From the NCBI GenBank assembly GCA_016744855.1, contig JADGDO010000010.1, forward strand, positions 62,001 to 126,000: a DNA stretch of 64,000 bases, read 5' to 3'. Positions 8,303 through 17,348 of the stretch are shown here, piece after piece. The DNA comes from Candidatus Fermentibacteraceae bacterium (GTDB lineage: Bacteria > Fermentibacterota > Fermentibacteria > Fermentibacterales > JCC-6). The position numbers were made by a program, and so were the translations under genes. Every line of letters starts with the position of its first letter. Within the stretch, counting starts at the first letter, position 1. The notes under the pieces are model-generated. The model did not search any database, had not been told where the DNA came from, and saw nothing but the letters and a program-made list of their open reading frames with translations.

Positions 8303-8319
8303 TTTAATTCTGGCACCCC
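8192..8319. repeat. 128-bp direct repeat, copy 2
   Basis: Second copy of the repeat described at 5105-5232, same orientation. Recombination between the copies would delete the FG-GAP gene. Confidence 0.9.
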
Positions 8320-8334
8320 GAATCGAATTAGAAC

Positions 8335-8562
8335 TTACAGACTAACAAGTGAATTGGATGTGAGTATGGCTATTAGGGTGCGCTTCTCAGGAAGGTTTTT
8401 TGATTGTTTCGGCAGTTGCTCTAGATCAGTGATTGAATCTGTGGTTTCCGAGATATGGTAAGTTGTTTCGATGCGGAAATCAAATGAAAAGCCATCTATA
8501 CCACCGAACACCATCACACAAAGCATGAGGAGACCGGCAGCATAGAAGGCCAATAATTTCAT
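8335..8562 (-). CDS. Small single-pass membrane or secreted protein, unknown
   Basis: 75 residues: a hydrophobic N-terminal segment (LLAFYAAGLLMLCVMVFGG) followed by a polar tail. It starts 6 bases after the upstream membrane-protein gene ends, with an AGGAAAA ribosome site, so it is the third gene of the PadR operon. No family recognised. It could be an exported accessory of the HAAS-domain protein. Confidence 0.5.
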   Translation of the reverse strand: MKLLAFYAAGLLMLCVMVFGGIDGFSFDFRIETTYHISETTDSITDLEQLPKQSKNLPEKRTLIAILTSNSLVSL

Positions 8563-8567
8563 TTTTC

Positions 8568-9443
8568 CTAACCTACAAGCATGATTTTAGCAAAGCGGCC
8601 ATGGAAATCTCCAAGAACTTTCGCCATGTGAAGAGTAAGTACTATCAGTATCCCACCAATTCCAACTACTAGTGGCATTGCATAAAAGGGGATCCATACC
8701 ACATGCTGATTAACGCTGACGTGACCCAGCTGCTGAAGAATTGGGGCACCAATGAAGGACAATGCAACACTGAAGAGTGTAACAATCAATGTGAAATAGG
8801 TAATGCCGAGAGGCATGAGAAGAAGCATATAAATCATTGTAGTCCAGGTATTTCTGGCTGTCAAGATGATTCTGAACTTCTCCAGCCAGTTTTCTCCCTC
8901 TCCGGGTGTAACCGCTCTTCTGGGCATTCTAACCCCGAGCATAGCCTCCACCATTCTTCCCTCGACAAAGCCCAATCCTCTAATTGAAAGAAGAAAGAGA
9001 AGTGAAATTGGAATACCAACAATCAGAACAAGAAGCCCTAAGGAAAGTGATAGACCTGTTACAGCCCATGTAAAATAGACAACTCCTGTTGCCGAGCAGA
9101 GAATTAAATAAAGCAAAGATGCCCAGGCTTTTGGCTCAGCAACAATTTCGCAGAACCCCAGGAAGCCTCCACTTCTTTTCTTCGGTGAACAGGCAAATAC
9201 CGGTGTTGTTATTTCTTCAATATCTGAATACTGCTCAAGTATTTCATCTGTAGACCCGTACTTCTCAATTATTGATGAAACAATTACTTCACTTGGGGTA
9301 TCCGGGTTCTCTTCTGTTTCAAATTGGAGAGCCGCTGTCAGGTGGTCTTCGGCATTTGAAAGGGCATCCTGTATCGTAGATTTATCTAATTCAGAAAGAG
9401 TATCTCTTAGATTATCCAGGTATTTTTCGATATGCTTATTCAT
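8568..9443 (-). CDS. HAAS/DUF1700-type multi-pass membrane protein
   Basis: 291 residues from ATG 9441-9443, preferred over an upstream TTG because GGGGGTG lies just ahead. Residues ~1-75 are a helical domain (HIEKYLDNLRDTLSEL, SIIEKYGSTDEILEQY) of the HAAS/DUF1700 kind, which is regularly encoded next to PadR regulators. The remainder has about five hydrophobic segments forming a membrane domain. The gene overlaps the PadR gene by 8 bases. HAAS proteins act as signal-coupling partners of PadR systems; the precise role here is unknown. Confidence 0.7.
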   Translation of the reverse strand: MNKHIEKYLDNLRDTLSELDKSTIQDALSNAEDHLTAALQFETEENPDTPSEVIVSSIIEKYGSTDEILEQYSDIEEITTPVFACSPKKRSGGFLGFCEIVAEPKAWASLLYLILCSATGVVYFTWAVTGLSLSLGLLVLIVGIPISLLFLLSIRGLGFVEGRMVEAMLGVRMPRRAVTPGEGENWLEKFRIILTARNTWTTMIYMLLLMPLGITYFTLIVTLFSVALSFIGAPILQQLGHVSVNQHVVWIPFYAMPLVVGIGGILIVLTLHMAKVLGDFHGRFAKIMLVG

Positions 9444-9804
9444 GGATTTCACCCCCAAGGATTCTATTTATGAGACTACTTGTTTCCCTCCACAAAGCAC
9501 TCCACCTGATCAGAGCTTCCCGACCTTGATCAGTGATAGAGTAATACCTTCGAGGCGGTCCGGAAACAGATGGCTCAACCTTACTGCTTAAAAGTTCATT
9601 TTTCTCAAGGGATTTGAGCACAGGATATAGGGCTCCCTGCTTAATGAGCTGGAAATCCTCATTTTCTCCCGACATTTCCTTGGCAATTCTGTAGCCATAC
9701 ATGGGCTTGTTTTCTTCAGCAAGAATTGCCAGTAATGCAAGAGAGGTAATACCTGAACTGAGCTCCCTGCTGAACTTTCTGTCCACAGTCTTGCTCGTGT
9801 TCAT
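9436..9804 (-). CDS. PadR-family transcriptional regulator
   Basis: 122 residues with a winged helix: SSGITSLALLAILAEENKP, MYGYRIAKEM, LIKQGALYPVLKSLEKNELL and PRRYYSITDQGREALIRW are the standard PadR blocks. PadR proteins repress nearby genes until a ligand or envelope stress relieves them. First gene of a three-gene operon with two membrane proteins. A perfect palindrome overlaps its promoter, so autoregulation is likely. Confidence 0.88.
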   Translation of the reverse strand: MNTSKTVDRKFSRELSSGITSLALLAILAEENKPMYGYRIAKEMSGENEDFQLIKQGALYPVLKSLEKNELLSSKVEPSVSGPPRRYYSITDQGREALIRWSALWRETSSLINRILGGEIHE

Positions 9805-9859
9805 TTGATCTTCCTTTCACAAGAGAAATTGGTGGTATCACTTAACTAATCTCTATTGA

Positions 9860-9889
9860 ATACTACTACACCCTTAACACTAGTGTCAA
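9860..9889 (-). promoter_or_regulatory. PadR operon promoter with overlapping palindrome
   Basis: On the minus strand TTGACA (9884-9889) is followed after 18 bases by TAGTAT (9860-9865), a reasonable sigma-70 promoter 55 bases from the PadR start. The 10-bp perfect palindrome ACACTAGTGT (9877-9886) overlaps the -35 element and is a good candidate for the PadR operator. Prediction from sequence only. Confidence 0.5.
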
Positions 9890-10012
9890 ATCAACACTAC
9901 TCTTAATTGCCATATACACAGAAAGTGTCCCCTTAGAGCAGGAGAACACTCCATCGGATAATCTCTGAAACGGGGCTTGACCTTCGGCGAATTGAGTACA
10001 ATGTAAAGGGAG

Positions 10013-12937
10013 TTGGTGCTGAATCCATTCCCACTGAAAGGCCAAAGTTTGCGTGTGAACAAATCACATTCACAATTCGCAGATCTTCTGAGAAATTCAG
10101 AGGGCAATTTGTCATCGTTACTTTCACTATTCGAAAACACAATAATTTTCCTTTTCGACAACGAAGGTCGTTTTACTTTCGGTAATACTGATACCAAGGC
10201 CAGACTTCTAGTTGGCCCTGATCAATTCATTGGAAAATCGGTCTCAGAAATATTGCCTGAATCAATTTCTCTCCAATTTGCTAAAGCATTTGAAAAGAAC
10301 CTTTTAGGTGAAATTGAGGAGTTCAGTTACAAGCTTGAACTTGGCACACATACTGGATGGTTCAAAGCTGTTTGCTCACCTGTCTTCCGAGATGGTAATT
10401 TTAATGGAACACTGGCTGTTGTTCAGGAAGAAACTAAGGAGAAAGAGTCGACAGAATCACTGAGAAAAAGCGAGGAAAACTACAGAACCCTTGTGGAGAT
10501 GGCAACAATTGCCATTGTGATCGTCAGTGATGGAAAATTAGCATACGTCAATCCACTGACCTGTGAAATATCCGGTTTCACTTCTGAGCAGTTAATTAAT
10601 AAGGATTTTTCCGATTTTATAGCACCATCCGAGAGAGAACGGGTGTTGAGAATTCATTCCGCAAGAATGTCAAACAAAGATGCTCCACTCTCATATGAAA
10701 CAAAATTTGTCAAACGGGATGGAAGCATTCTTGAGGTCGAGGTCAATCTTCGCAAAGTGGATTATCAGGGAAACCCCTCTGTTCAGGCTCTGATAGGAGA
10801 TATCAGCACCAGAAAACAGCTTGAGAGGGAAAGATTGTCTATTCAAAAGACCCTTGAGGACAAAGTAGCCGAAAGAACGAGTGAGCTTGAAAAGTACCGT
10901 GAGGATCTTCAGGACATTGTAGACGAAAAAACAATCAGACTTAGAAACACAATCAGTTTGCTAAGGATTGAGATAGAAGAAAGAAACACAGCGGAACAGA
11001 GAGCAGAGCATCTAAAGCAGATTCTCAAAGCAATACGAAGTATCAACTTTCTGATTACAAAGGAAACCGACGCTCAAGCACTTATCGATGGCGCATGCAA
11101 AGAACTGGTTGAAGCCAGAGGTTACAAGGACACATGGATTTTCGTGCTAAACCGTGATGGACCCTGTATGACAGCCTCAGAGACAAGACAAGATGAGAAT
11201 CTTGAACCTCTGAAAGAAAATCTCATGCAGGGGCTTTACACACCATGTATCAATGAAACGCTTGTCACATCAAAACCATGGATATCTGACAAACAAAGAA
11301 GTATTTGTTCAGATTGCCCCATGAGGCCAGATTCTGAGAATGACAGATTTATTATGTCTTGCAGGCTTGAATGCCATGGAAAAGTATTCGGTGCTCTTAC
11401 TGTAACGAGCCTCGGTTCAGTACCACCAGACAGCGAAGAAGTGGGATTATTCTCAGAGGTTTGTGATGATATAGCTTTCGCCTTGGACAGCATTGAACAC
11501 GAGAAAGAAAGAGGACTTGCCGCGAAGGCTTTATTAGAAAGTGAATACCGGTACAAGGCACTCTTTGAAAACTCAGGAATGGGTATACTTTTCCTGGAGG
11601 AAGATTTAATTCTAGACTGTAATGCTAAGGCAGCAAATATTTTCCAGTGTGAGCAAAATGAACTCACCGGAATGAAGCCTTACGATCTCTCTCCAGAGAA
11701 ACAACCCGATGGGTGCATCTCTGCTGAGAGGGCTTCAGAAATTATCCAGGAGGCAATAAACGGGAAAGCTCAGTTTTTCAGGTGGGTCCACACCAGAGCA
11801 AATGGAGAGCATTTTCCGGCAGAAATAAGTTTGAATGCTGTCAAAATTGCTGGAAAAAACTTCATACAGGCAACAGTTAGCGATATTACATCCAGGGAGA
11901 AAACCGAAAGAGCTCTTCTTGCTAGTGAGAAAAACTACAGAACACTGTCCAACAATGTTCCAGTCGGTATTTTCAGAAGCGATCCTGTAGGTCATGGGTC
12001 TCTTCTGGCGGTAAACCCTATGATGGCAACAATGTTCGGGTACGACACTCAGGATGACCTTATTCAGCAAAAGCCGCAACTTCTCTTTGATAAACCAGAG
12101 TCCAGAATCTCTTTTCTGGAAATGCTAAACTCAGTTGGTATCGTTGAGAACTTCGAAGTTCCGATGTGTAGAAAAGATGGATCTGAATTCTGGGCATCAA
12201 TCTCAGCAAGATACCTTAAGCAGAATAATGAAGAGCAAACGAGCATGATCGATGGCATTATTAAAGATATTTCTGAAAGAAAACGGCATGAGGAAACTCT
12301 TCGCAGAAGTCTCGACAGCCTCAAAGAAGCAGTGGAAGGAACAGTTTCAGCAATGAGTCTTCTTGTAGAAATGAAGGACCCGTATACCGCTGGACACCAG
12401 AAAGGCGTCGCACTCCTCGCAACTGCTATAGGTCGCGAGATGGGCCTGGACGATGATACTATTGACTGTCTGAGAATTGCCAGCACTCTGCACGATCTTG
12501 GAAAGCTGAATGTTCCGCTGGAAATACTTAATAAACCGGGTCCTCTTAACAATTTTGAGATGGATTTCCTAAGAACTCATCCAGGTGCCGGTTATGACAT
12601 TCTGAAAGCTGTTGAATTCCCCTGGCCTATAGCCGAAGTTATCTACCAGCACCATGAAAGACAAGATGGTTCCGGCTATCCCAGAGGTCTCAAAGGTGAT
12701 GAAATAATGATTGAAGCAAGCATTATAGCCGTTGCAGATGTTGTTGAAGCGGTAGCCTCAAGAAGACCATACAGAGCAAGCAGAGGTATTGATGTTGCGC
12801 TTGAAGTAGTGTTAGAAGGAGCGGACACTCACTTCAGCAGAGAAGTAGTCGAATGCTGCCTGAAACTCTTCAGAGAAAAAGAATTTGCCTTGATCGATCA
12901 TGACAAGACAAATTCTCAAAACAATTTCGTTATTTAA
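10013..12937 (+). CDS. Multi-sensor PAS/GAF protein with HD-GYP output domain
   Basis: 974 residues, TTG start behind AAAGGGA (GTG at 10016 is the alternative). Order: PAS at about 20-135, PAS at 150-265 (ENYRTLVEMATIAIVIVSDG), coiled coil 270-335, GAF about 345-500 with a CSDCPM cysteine pair, PAS 505-630, PAS 635-755, then HD-GYP from ~765 to 960. The output domain has intact STLHDLGKLNVP and HHERQDGSGYPRGL motifs, so it should hydrolyse cyclic-di-GMP. No transmembrane segment is apparent, so it is probably a cytoplasmic sensor that lowers c-di-GMP in response to several inputs. It converges on the FKBP gene with 15 bases between. Confidence 0.88.
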   Translation: MVLNPFPLKGQSLRVNKSHSQFADLLRNSEGNLSSLLSLFENTIIFLFDNEGRFTFGNTDTKARLLVGPDQFIGKSVSEILPESISLQFAKAFEKNLLGEIEEFSYKLELGTHTGWFKAVCSPVFRDGNFNGTLAVVQEETKEKESTESLRKSEENYRTLVEMATIAIVIVSDGKLAYVNPLTCEISGFTSEQLINKDFSDFIAPSERERVLRIHSARMSNKDAPLSYETKFVKRDGSILEVEVNLRKVDYQGNPSVQALIGDISTRKQLERERLSIQKTLEDKVAERTSELEKYREDLQDIVDEKTIRLRNTISLLRIEIEERNTAEQRAEHLKQILKAIRSINFLITKETDAQALIDGACKELVEARGYKDTWIFVLNRDGPCMTASETRQDENLEPLKENLMQGLYTPCINETLVTSKPWISDKQRSICSDCPMRPDSENDRFIMSCRLECHGKVFGALTVTSLGSVPPDSEEVGLFSEVCDDIAFALDSIEHEKERGLAAKALLESEYRYKALFENSGMGILFLEEDLILDCNAKAANIFQCEQNELTGMKPYDLSPEKQPDGCISAERASEIIQEAINGKAQFFRWVHTRANGEHFPAEISLNAVKIAGKNFIQATVSDITSREKTERALLASEKNYRTLSNNVPVGIFRSDPVGHGSLLAVNPMMATMFGYDTQDDLIQQKPQLLFDKPESRISFLEMLNSVGIVENFEVPMCRKDGSEFWASISARYLKQNNEEQTSMIDGIIKDISERKRHEETLRRSLDSLKEAVEGTVSAMSLLVEMKDPYTAGHQKGVALLATAIGREMGLDDDTIDCLRIASTLHDLGKLNVPLEILNKPGPLNNFEMDFLRTHPGAGYDILKAVEFPWPIAEVIYQHHERQDGSGYPRGLKGDEIMIEASIIAVADVVEAVASRRPYRASRGIDVALEVVLEGADTHFSREVVECCLKLFREKEFALIDHDKTNSQNNFVI

Positions 12938-12952
12938 CTACAGATATTATCT

Positions 12953-13393
12953 CTACTCGTCAGAATCAGCCTTTACAGAAACAATGTTTATGTCGAAGTA
13001 GAGCGTTTCTCCTGCCAGAGGGTGATTTCTGTCAACAGTAATCTCTTCATCTTTAACTGACTTCACTGTGATAATCTGACTGTTTCCATTCTCATCCTGT
13101 GCTTCAAACTGCATTCCCGGTTTTATGTCATCAATACCGGTAAATGCTTCTCTTTTGAGAACGGCAAACAGGGCTGGATTAACTTCACCATAACCTTCTT
13201 CAGGCTTCACTTCGACGCTAAATTCTTCTCCGGCAGATTTTCCTGCAAGATCCTTTTCAAGCCCGGGAATAATTGCCCCGGTTCCATACTTGAATACAAG
13301 AGGCTCACCATCGGTTGAAGCATTTATAACTTCACCGGTTTTGTTCTTTAAACTGTAATGCATCGAAACAATGTTTCCATCTTTGATTATCAT
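12953..13393 (-). CDS. FKBP-type peptidyl-prolyl isomerase, SlyD-like
   Basis: 146 residues from ATG 13391-13393 (AGGGGAT ribosome site). The FKBP core (SMHYSLKNKTGEVINAS, PLVFKYGTGAIIPGLEK) is interrupted by the insert-in-flap domain PEEGYGEVNPALFAVLKREA, then closes with VDRNHPLAGETLYFDINIV. This is the SlyD architecture, a chaperone and proline isomerase of the cytoplasm. The C-terminus lacks the His-rich metal tail of E. coli SlyD. A longer GTG/TTG start is possible but would add an unlikely leader. Confidence 0.9.
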   Translation of the reverse strand: MIIKDGNIVSMHYSLKNKTGEVINASTDGEPLVFKYGTGAIIPGLEKDLAGKSAGEEFSVEVKPEEGYGEVNPALFAVLKREAFTGIDDIKPGMQFEAQDENGNSQIITVKSVKDEEITVDRNHPLAGETLYFDINIVSVKADSDE

Positions 13394-13565
13394 GATATCC
13401 CCTGATTTCTTTGAGAAAAAGCTTGGCTTTCCACTTTCTAGCAACAAATTTCGCCGGAATATAATCCAATCAATTGATTTATCGAAATTCGCGTATTTTT
13501 TTTTGAGAAATACATCATGGGTAGGTAGAAAACAGTCTACAGGCTAGAAATTCGAAGACTCAATA

Positions 13566-13970
13566 TCAACTCTCGTGATAGAAGATATAGCAGATTATTC
13601 TGTCTGGTTCCTGCTGGTATCCAACGGTCATTACTGACCCACTATTTAAAGGAACTGTTCCACCTGTAAAAATTCTGTTACGTGTATCCCACCAGTGGGG
13701 CAAATCTTCACTCTGATAGAAAGTGGCCTGGCCATCCAGCGAATCCGACGGTACATAAGCTGTCTGGAAAATCATCAGGGGGTCGGAAACATCTGCTTCG
13801 AACTTGAACCAAATGGCATCATCAATGCCGGAACCAATCAATTTCAATCCCACTGGCTCAATAACTACATCTTCACGAATATGAAAAAGCGTTCTACAAC
13901 TGTTGAGCTGCTCCTGAGTAAGATCAGTTGTCACAAGGTCCTCACCAAAATCCAAGCAGGACAATGTCAT
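13566..13970 (-). CDS. Putative lipoprotein with an unclear 5' end
   Basis: The first in-frame ATG (13968-13970) gives 134 residues starting MTLSCLDFGED, i.e. it begins within a lipobox. The frame continues upstream as IRYFFIPVILYL, a fitting signal peptide, but no in-frame start is found before a TGA. An ATG overlapping the stop of the upstream gene (MKAGEL) would supply the start if one base were slipped. So either the gene carries an indel or translation starts unusually. The mature part (DAIWFKFEADV, FQTAYVPSDSL) is not a family I know. Probably cotranscribed with the lipoprotein upstream. Confidence 0.5.
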   Translation of the reverse strand: MTLSCLDFGEDLVTTDLTQEQLNSCRTLFHIREDVVIEPVGLKLIGSGIDDAIWFKFEADVSDPLMIFQTAYVPSDSLDGQATFYQSEDLPHWWDTRNRIFTGGTVPLNSGSVMTVGYQQEPDRIICYIFYHES

Positions 13971-14022
13971 AAGGTAAAGTATTACTGGAATAAAGAAGTA
14001 TCTGATTAGAGTTCACCCGCTT

Positions 14023-14394
14023 TCATTTAATAGTGAATTCATCGCTAGTTCCGTAGAATCCCTGATCATCATGGATAACTATACGAAAACTGTCACCATT
14101 TCCGGCACCCTCCAAATCGATATCACAAACAAATTCTCCAGGAGCTTTGTCTCTCCAGGAAAAGATCTCCATAACCGATTCACCATTCCTGTATAGCTCA
14201 CACCTGATATTATTGCCGGGTATTGCTGCCCACCTGATAATCCTGTTTTCAGGGCTTGTTGAAGACCATATGGAATTTTCAGAGGGGCTGCTGACCAGTA
14301 CCCACATCTCCCATGGACCTGTAAGTTCCTGGTTTTCGCTGCATCCTAATGAAACAAGGATAGCTAGTGCCGAGAGAAAACACAGCACTTTCAT
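14023..14394 (-). CDS. Small lipoprotein of unknown function
   Basis: 123 residues from ATG 14392-14394, preceded by AGGAG. The signal MKVLCFLSALAILVSLGC ends in a lipobox (SLGC), so it is lipidated. The mature part looks like one immunoglobulin-like beta sandwich (WVLVSSPSENSIWSS, CELYRNGESVMEI, SFRIVIHDDQG). Unknown function; likely in an operon with the downstream lipoprotein. Confidence 0.65.
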   Translation of the reverse strand: MKVLCFLSALAILVSLGCSENQELTGPWEMWVLVSSPSENSIWSSTSPENRIIRWAAIPGNNIRCELYRNGESVMEIFSWRDKAPGEFVCDIDLEGAGNGDSFRIVIHDDQGFYGTSDEFTIK

Positions 14395-14625
14395 TTGATT
14401 AACTCCTCGCACCCCTCCGTGTTTGAAATTACGCGGTGAGTATGCGTGATTCTTAATTCCCTGTCAATTAGGTACATTATTCTGCCTGTAATGCCCATTC
14501 AGGTGGCAATCTCAATATATCTGCTGCTTTTGACTGCACCAATAAATAGAATTTCAGAAAGAATTTGAATATGATATGACTATTCTCAGGCTTATGTTAC
14601 AGTGAAACTCTGAGAAAGGAGAAAA

Positions 14626-15291
14626 ATGAACACCTTGTTGTTTTTTGACATAAACGGGACCCTTATCAAGAGGGATGAGAGAACAGATCTCCCCTACTCC
14701 AATGCTGTGAATGCTTTTCTTGGAACAGAGAACGCCATGAAGGGGGTTGATACATCTGCACGCTCTGACAAAGACGTTTTCATGGAGGTACTGAAGAGGC
14801 ACAAAATGGATTTCAACCAGCGCAAATGGGAAGAATTCCTGATCTTATACACATCTGAACTTAAGCGTTTTGCAGGCACTGATGTCTGGCGGACAAATGC
14901 CGATGCAGTACCTTTCGTCAGAGCTTTGCACGATGCAGGCTACACAATGGCGCTTATAAGCGGAGAACTTTCCATTGGGGCCGAATTCAAGCTGAAAAAG
15001 ATTGGGATATGGAATTGCTTCCAGGCTGGTGGGTTCGGTGAGGATGGTCTTAAAAGATTCGACATCGCAGACAGTGCACTGTCCAGAGTAATGGCAATGA
15101 ACAACCTGCCATTCGATTCTATCTATGTAATAGGAGACACAGTTCTGGACATTCAAACCGCAAGGCACCTGGGCGCGAAAAGCATAGCAATTACCACGGG
15201 TTCCCATTCCAGGGTAAAGCTTCTATCAGAAGAACCGGATTACTGCATAGACATGTTCAGTGAATTGAAAGATCTTCTTCTGAGTGAATAA
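14626..15291 (+). CDS. HAD-superfamily hydrolase with Asp-x-Asn motif I
   Basis: 221 residues. Motif I is FFDINGTL: the nucleophile Asp is present but the second, acid/base Asp of phosphatases is Asn. Motif II is ALISG, and motif IV is VIGDTVLDIQTAR. The cap is the small helical C1 type seen in phosphoglycolate phosphatase and haloacid dehalogenase relatives. Loss of the second Asp is usual in dehalogenases and phosphonatases and often slows phosphatases, so the reaction cannot be assumed. ATG with GAAAGGAG ribosome site. Single gene, convergent to tRNA-Arg. Confidence 0.78.
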   Translation: MNTLLFFDINGTLIKRDERTDLPYSNAVNAFLGTENAMKGVDTSARSDKDVFMEVLKRHKMDFNQRKWEEFLILYTSELKRFAGTDVWRTNADAVPFVRALHDAGYTMALISGELSIGAEFKLKKIGIWNCFQAGGFGEDGLKRFDIADSALSRVMAMNNLPFDSIYVIGDTVLDIQTARHLGAKSIAITTGSHSRVKLLSEEPDYCIDMFSELKDLLLSE

Positions 15292-15311
15292 GACCGTTGA
15301 TAGCCTATCCA

Positions 15312-15388
<77 letters not shown>

Positions 15389-15431
15389 ACTGGATAACGA
15401 GAGGCAAGTATGCAGTTTTCAACCCGATTCG

Positions 15432-16538
15432 TCAAACCCCTTTAAGAAGGTCTGCTGCAACAAGAGCAAGGTGATCTGCAAAAAGCATGCCCTTTTCATC
15501 AGGGATGAGCAGATTCCCCTTCCGGGTAACAAGACCGGTGGAAACAATATCAGAGGGATCCAGCTGGAAACCGAACTCTTCAATTAGTGAAAGGTCAACC
15601 CCGTTAACATTCCTGAAACCAAGGGCCAGCACCTCATGTGCTGCATTCTCAGCAGTGAGTTCCTCTGCGGATTCCTCGGGTGTCACTCCATTTAGAACTG
15701 CGGACTCGTATTCAGGGATACTGCTTAAATTCCAGCTTCTTTTCTTGTTCTTAAAAGAATGTGCAGATGGTCCGATTCCAACGTATGGTGTTCTGTTCCA
15801 ATATGATGAATTGTGCAGAGATCTATATTTGTCCCCCAGTGCATAACTGGAAACTTCATAGTGAATGTAACCTTTTTCCGTAAGCATATCATGCAGTTGA
15901 TTATACATATCTACACACTGATCTTCTGATGCTTTCTCTCCCTTGTCCCCCATGGGAGTTCCCGCTTCAAGGGTAAGCTCGTAGGCAGAAATGTGTTGGG
16001 GCATGAAGGTAAGAGTATTTAAAATATCACTTTTCTGATCTTCAAGTGACTGACCGGGAAGACCATACATGAGGTCCATGCTGATGTTTTTGAAACCTGT
16101 TTTTCGTATAAGATTGAGGGTATCCATCGCTTCTTGCGAAGTATGCCGTCTTCCAAGAAGCTGTAGATTGCTGTCGTTAAAACTCTGCACACCGACACTG
16201 ATTCTGTTAAAGCCAGCGAGCCTCAATGAAGAGTAGTCTATGGCATCAAGAACAGCAGGGTTGGTCTCTATCGTTACTTCCCTGAGATTCGGATTCTGAA
16301 CCATTCCTATTAATCTCATCCAGAATTCAGGCGGTAAAAGAGTAGGAGTACCACCACCTGCATAAAATGTCTGGAATTTCATCTCTTGTTCGTCAATTCT
16401 CTGTATCAGTTCGGTAGAAAGAGCAGTGCACATACCTGAGGTATCCTCGGGTATACAAACTGAATTAAACGAGCAGTATGAACACTTCTTTACACAGAAG
16501 GGCACATGTATGTAAAGCCCTACTCCGTCGTTTGCCAC
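15432..16538 (-). CDS. hemW: Radical SAM heme chaperone HemW-like protein
   Basis: 368 residues from GTG 16536-16538, chosen because GAGGA precedes it and the family starts just before GLYIHVPFC. Radical SAM cluster CVKKCSYC, then GGGTPTLLP, ISVGVQSFNDSNLQLLGRRH, MDLMYGLPGQ and VGIGPSAHS are all HemW/HemN landmarks. HemW carries heme and is not itself a coproporphyrinogen dehydrogenase; the length and the short N-terminus favour HemW. It overlaps the VOC gene by 19 bases and is the last protein gene of the lepA operon, an arrangement (lepA with hemW) common in bacteria. Confidence 0.88.
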   Translation of the reverse strand: MANDGVGLYIHVPFCVKKCSYCSFNSVCIPEDTSGMCTALSTELIQRIDEQEMKFQTFYAGGGTPTLLPPEFWMRLIGMVQNPNLREVTIETNPAVLDAIDYSSLRLAGFNRISVGVQSFNDSNLQLLGRRHTSQEAMDTLNLIRKTGFKNISMDLMYGLPGQSLEDQKSDILNTLTFMPQHISAYELTLEAGTPMGDKGEKASEDQCVDMYNQLHDMLTEKGYIHYEVSSYALGDKYRSLHNSSYWNRTPYVGIGPSAHSFKNKKRSWNLSSIPEYESAVLNGVTPEESAEELTAENAAHEVLALGFRNVNGVDLSLIEEFGFQLDPSDIVSTGLVTRKGNLLIPDEKGMLFADHLALVAADLLKGV

Positions 16539-16897
16539 AGAGGGTCCTCGAATCTCTGAATTTCTACGGTGTACCCGGACGGATCTCTGACAAAACAATT
16601 GTAAATCCCATACTCGGGAGTTGGTGCAGGTTTCCTGATAACCTCATATCCAGCCTTTTCCACACGCGTAAACCATTCATCAACATCATCAGTAACAAGA
16701 GTGATTGTTACACCCTCACGCTGATTGTTTTCCCGCCTTGAACAGAAACCAATGAATGCTTCTTCCGCTATTCTGTAAATCCTGCATCCTCCCTGATCAA
16801 GAACCATGGGAAGCTGAAGAACCTCAGTATAAAAAACATGAGACTCATCCATGTTCTCGGTATAGCAGAAGGTAATCATTGAGTTGAATGGTTTCAT
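16520..16897 (-). CDS. VOC-superfamily (glyoxalase/bleomycin-resistance fold) protein
   Basis: 125 residues. One vicinal-oxygen-chelate module: ITFCYTENMDESHVFYTEVL at the front and YGIYNCFVRDPSGYTVEIQRF at the end, with the terminal Glu of VEIQRF as probable metal ligand. Substrate unknown; the family includes lyases, dioxygenases and drug-binding proteins. The start lies 2 bases after the lipoprotein gene, and the end overlaps hemW. Confidence 0.8.
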   Translation of the reverse strand: MKPFNSMITFCYTENMDESHVFYTEVLQLPMVLDQGGCRIYRIAEEAFIGFCSRRENNQREGVTITLVTDDVDEWFTRVEKAGYEVIRKPAPTPEYGIYNCFVRDPSGYTVEIQRFEDPLWQTTE

Positions 16898-16899
16898 TT

Positions 16900-17340
16900 C
16901 TACTGCGGTCCTTTTGCAGTCCAGCTACCGCCAATTTCATCGTATCCACTGTGCCCACCTGAAAGATGGTACTCTACCGAAGAATCCCATATGCCTGTAA
17001 GACTGTCACCGGTGTTAAAAGTACCGCTGAAAGAGAATACATACTTGAGAGTGTCATTATCAACAGAATCTGCCCAGCTGAATGTTGAATCAGAAGCAAC
17101 TGTTATTGATTGACAAAGCCAGGTGCGAGTATCAGTCGTGTCTGCGTACTCATAGGCTGTAGAGATGGTCCAGTTTGAAATAGCAGGATGATCAAGGGTA
17201 AATGTGATAGGAATTTCAGTTGCCGTTTCACCGGTCCAGCTGCCGTTATTCCATCCTGTTGGAGCAGATGGAGAATCACTGTCACCACAAGCCATTACTG
17301 CGAGTAAAACAAGGCTGCAAAAAACAAAAGTCTTCTTCAT
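16900..17340 (-). CDS. Lipoprotein of unknown function
   Basis: 146 residues, ATG with AGGAGAG. Signal peptide with lipobox VMAC, followed by a Ser/Thr/Asp-rich beta protein (NGSWTGETATEIPITF, FSFSGTFNTGDSLTGIWD, GGSWTAKGP) that looks like a small beta-barrel. It sits between lepA and the VOC gene with gaps of 8 and 2 bases, so it belongs to that operon, an unusual position for an envelope protein. Confidence 0.65.
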   Translation of the reverse strand: MKKTFVFCSLVLLAVMACGDSDSPSAPTGWNNGSWTGETATEIPITFTLDHPAISNWTISTAYEYADTTDTRTWLCQSITVASDSTFSWADSVDNDTLKYVFSFSGTFNTGDSLTGIWDSSVEYHLSGGHSGYDEIGGSWTAKGPQ

Positions 17341-17348
17341 TATCTCTC

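Noticed and set aside
15432-16538. Coproporphyrinogen III dehydrogenase (HemN)
   Set aside because: The length, short N-terminus and lepA neighbourhood fit HemW, the heme chaperone, better.
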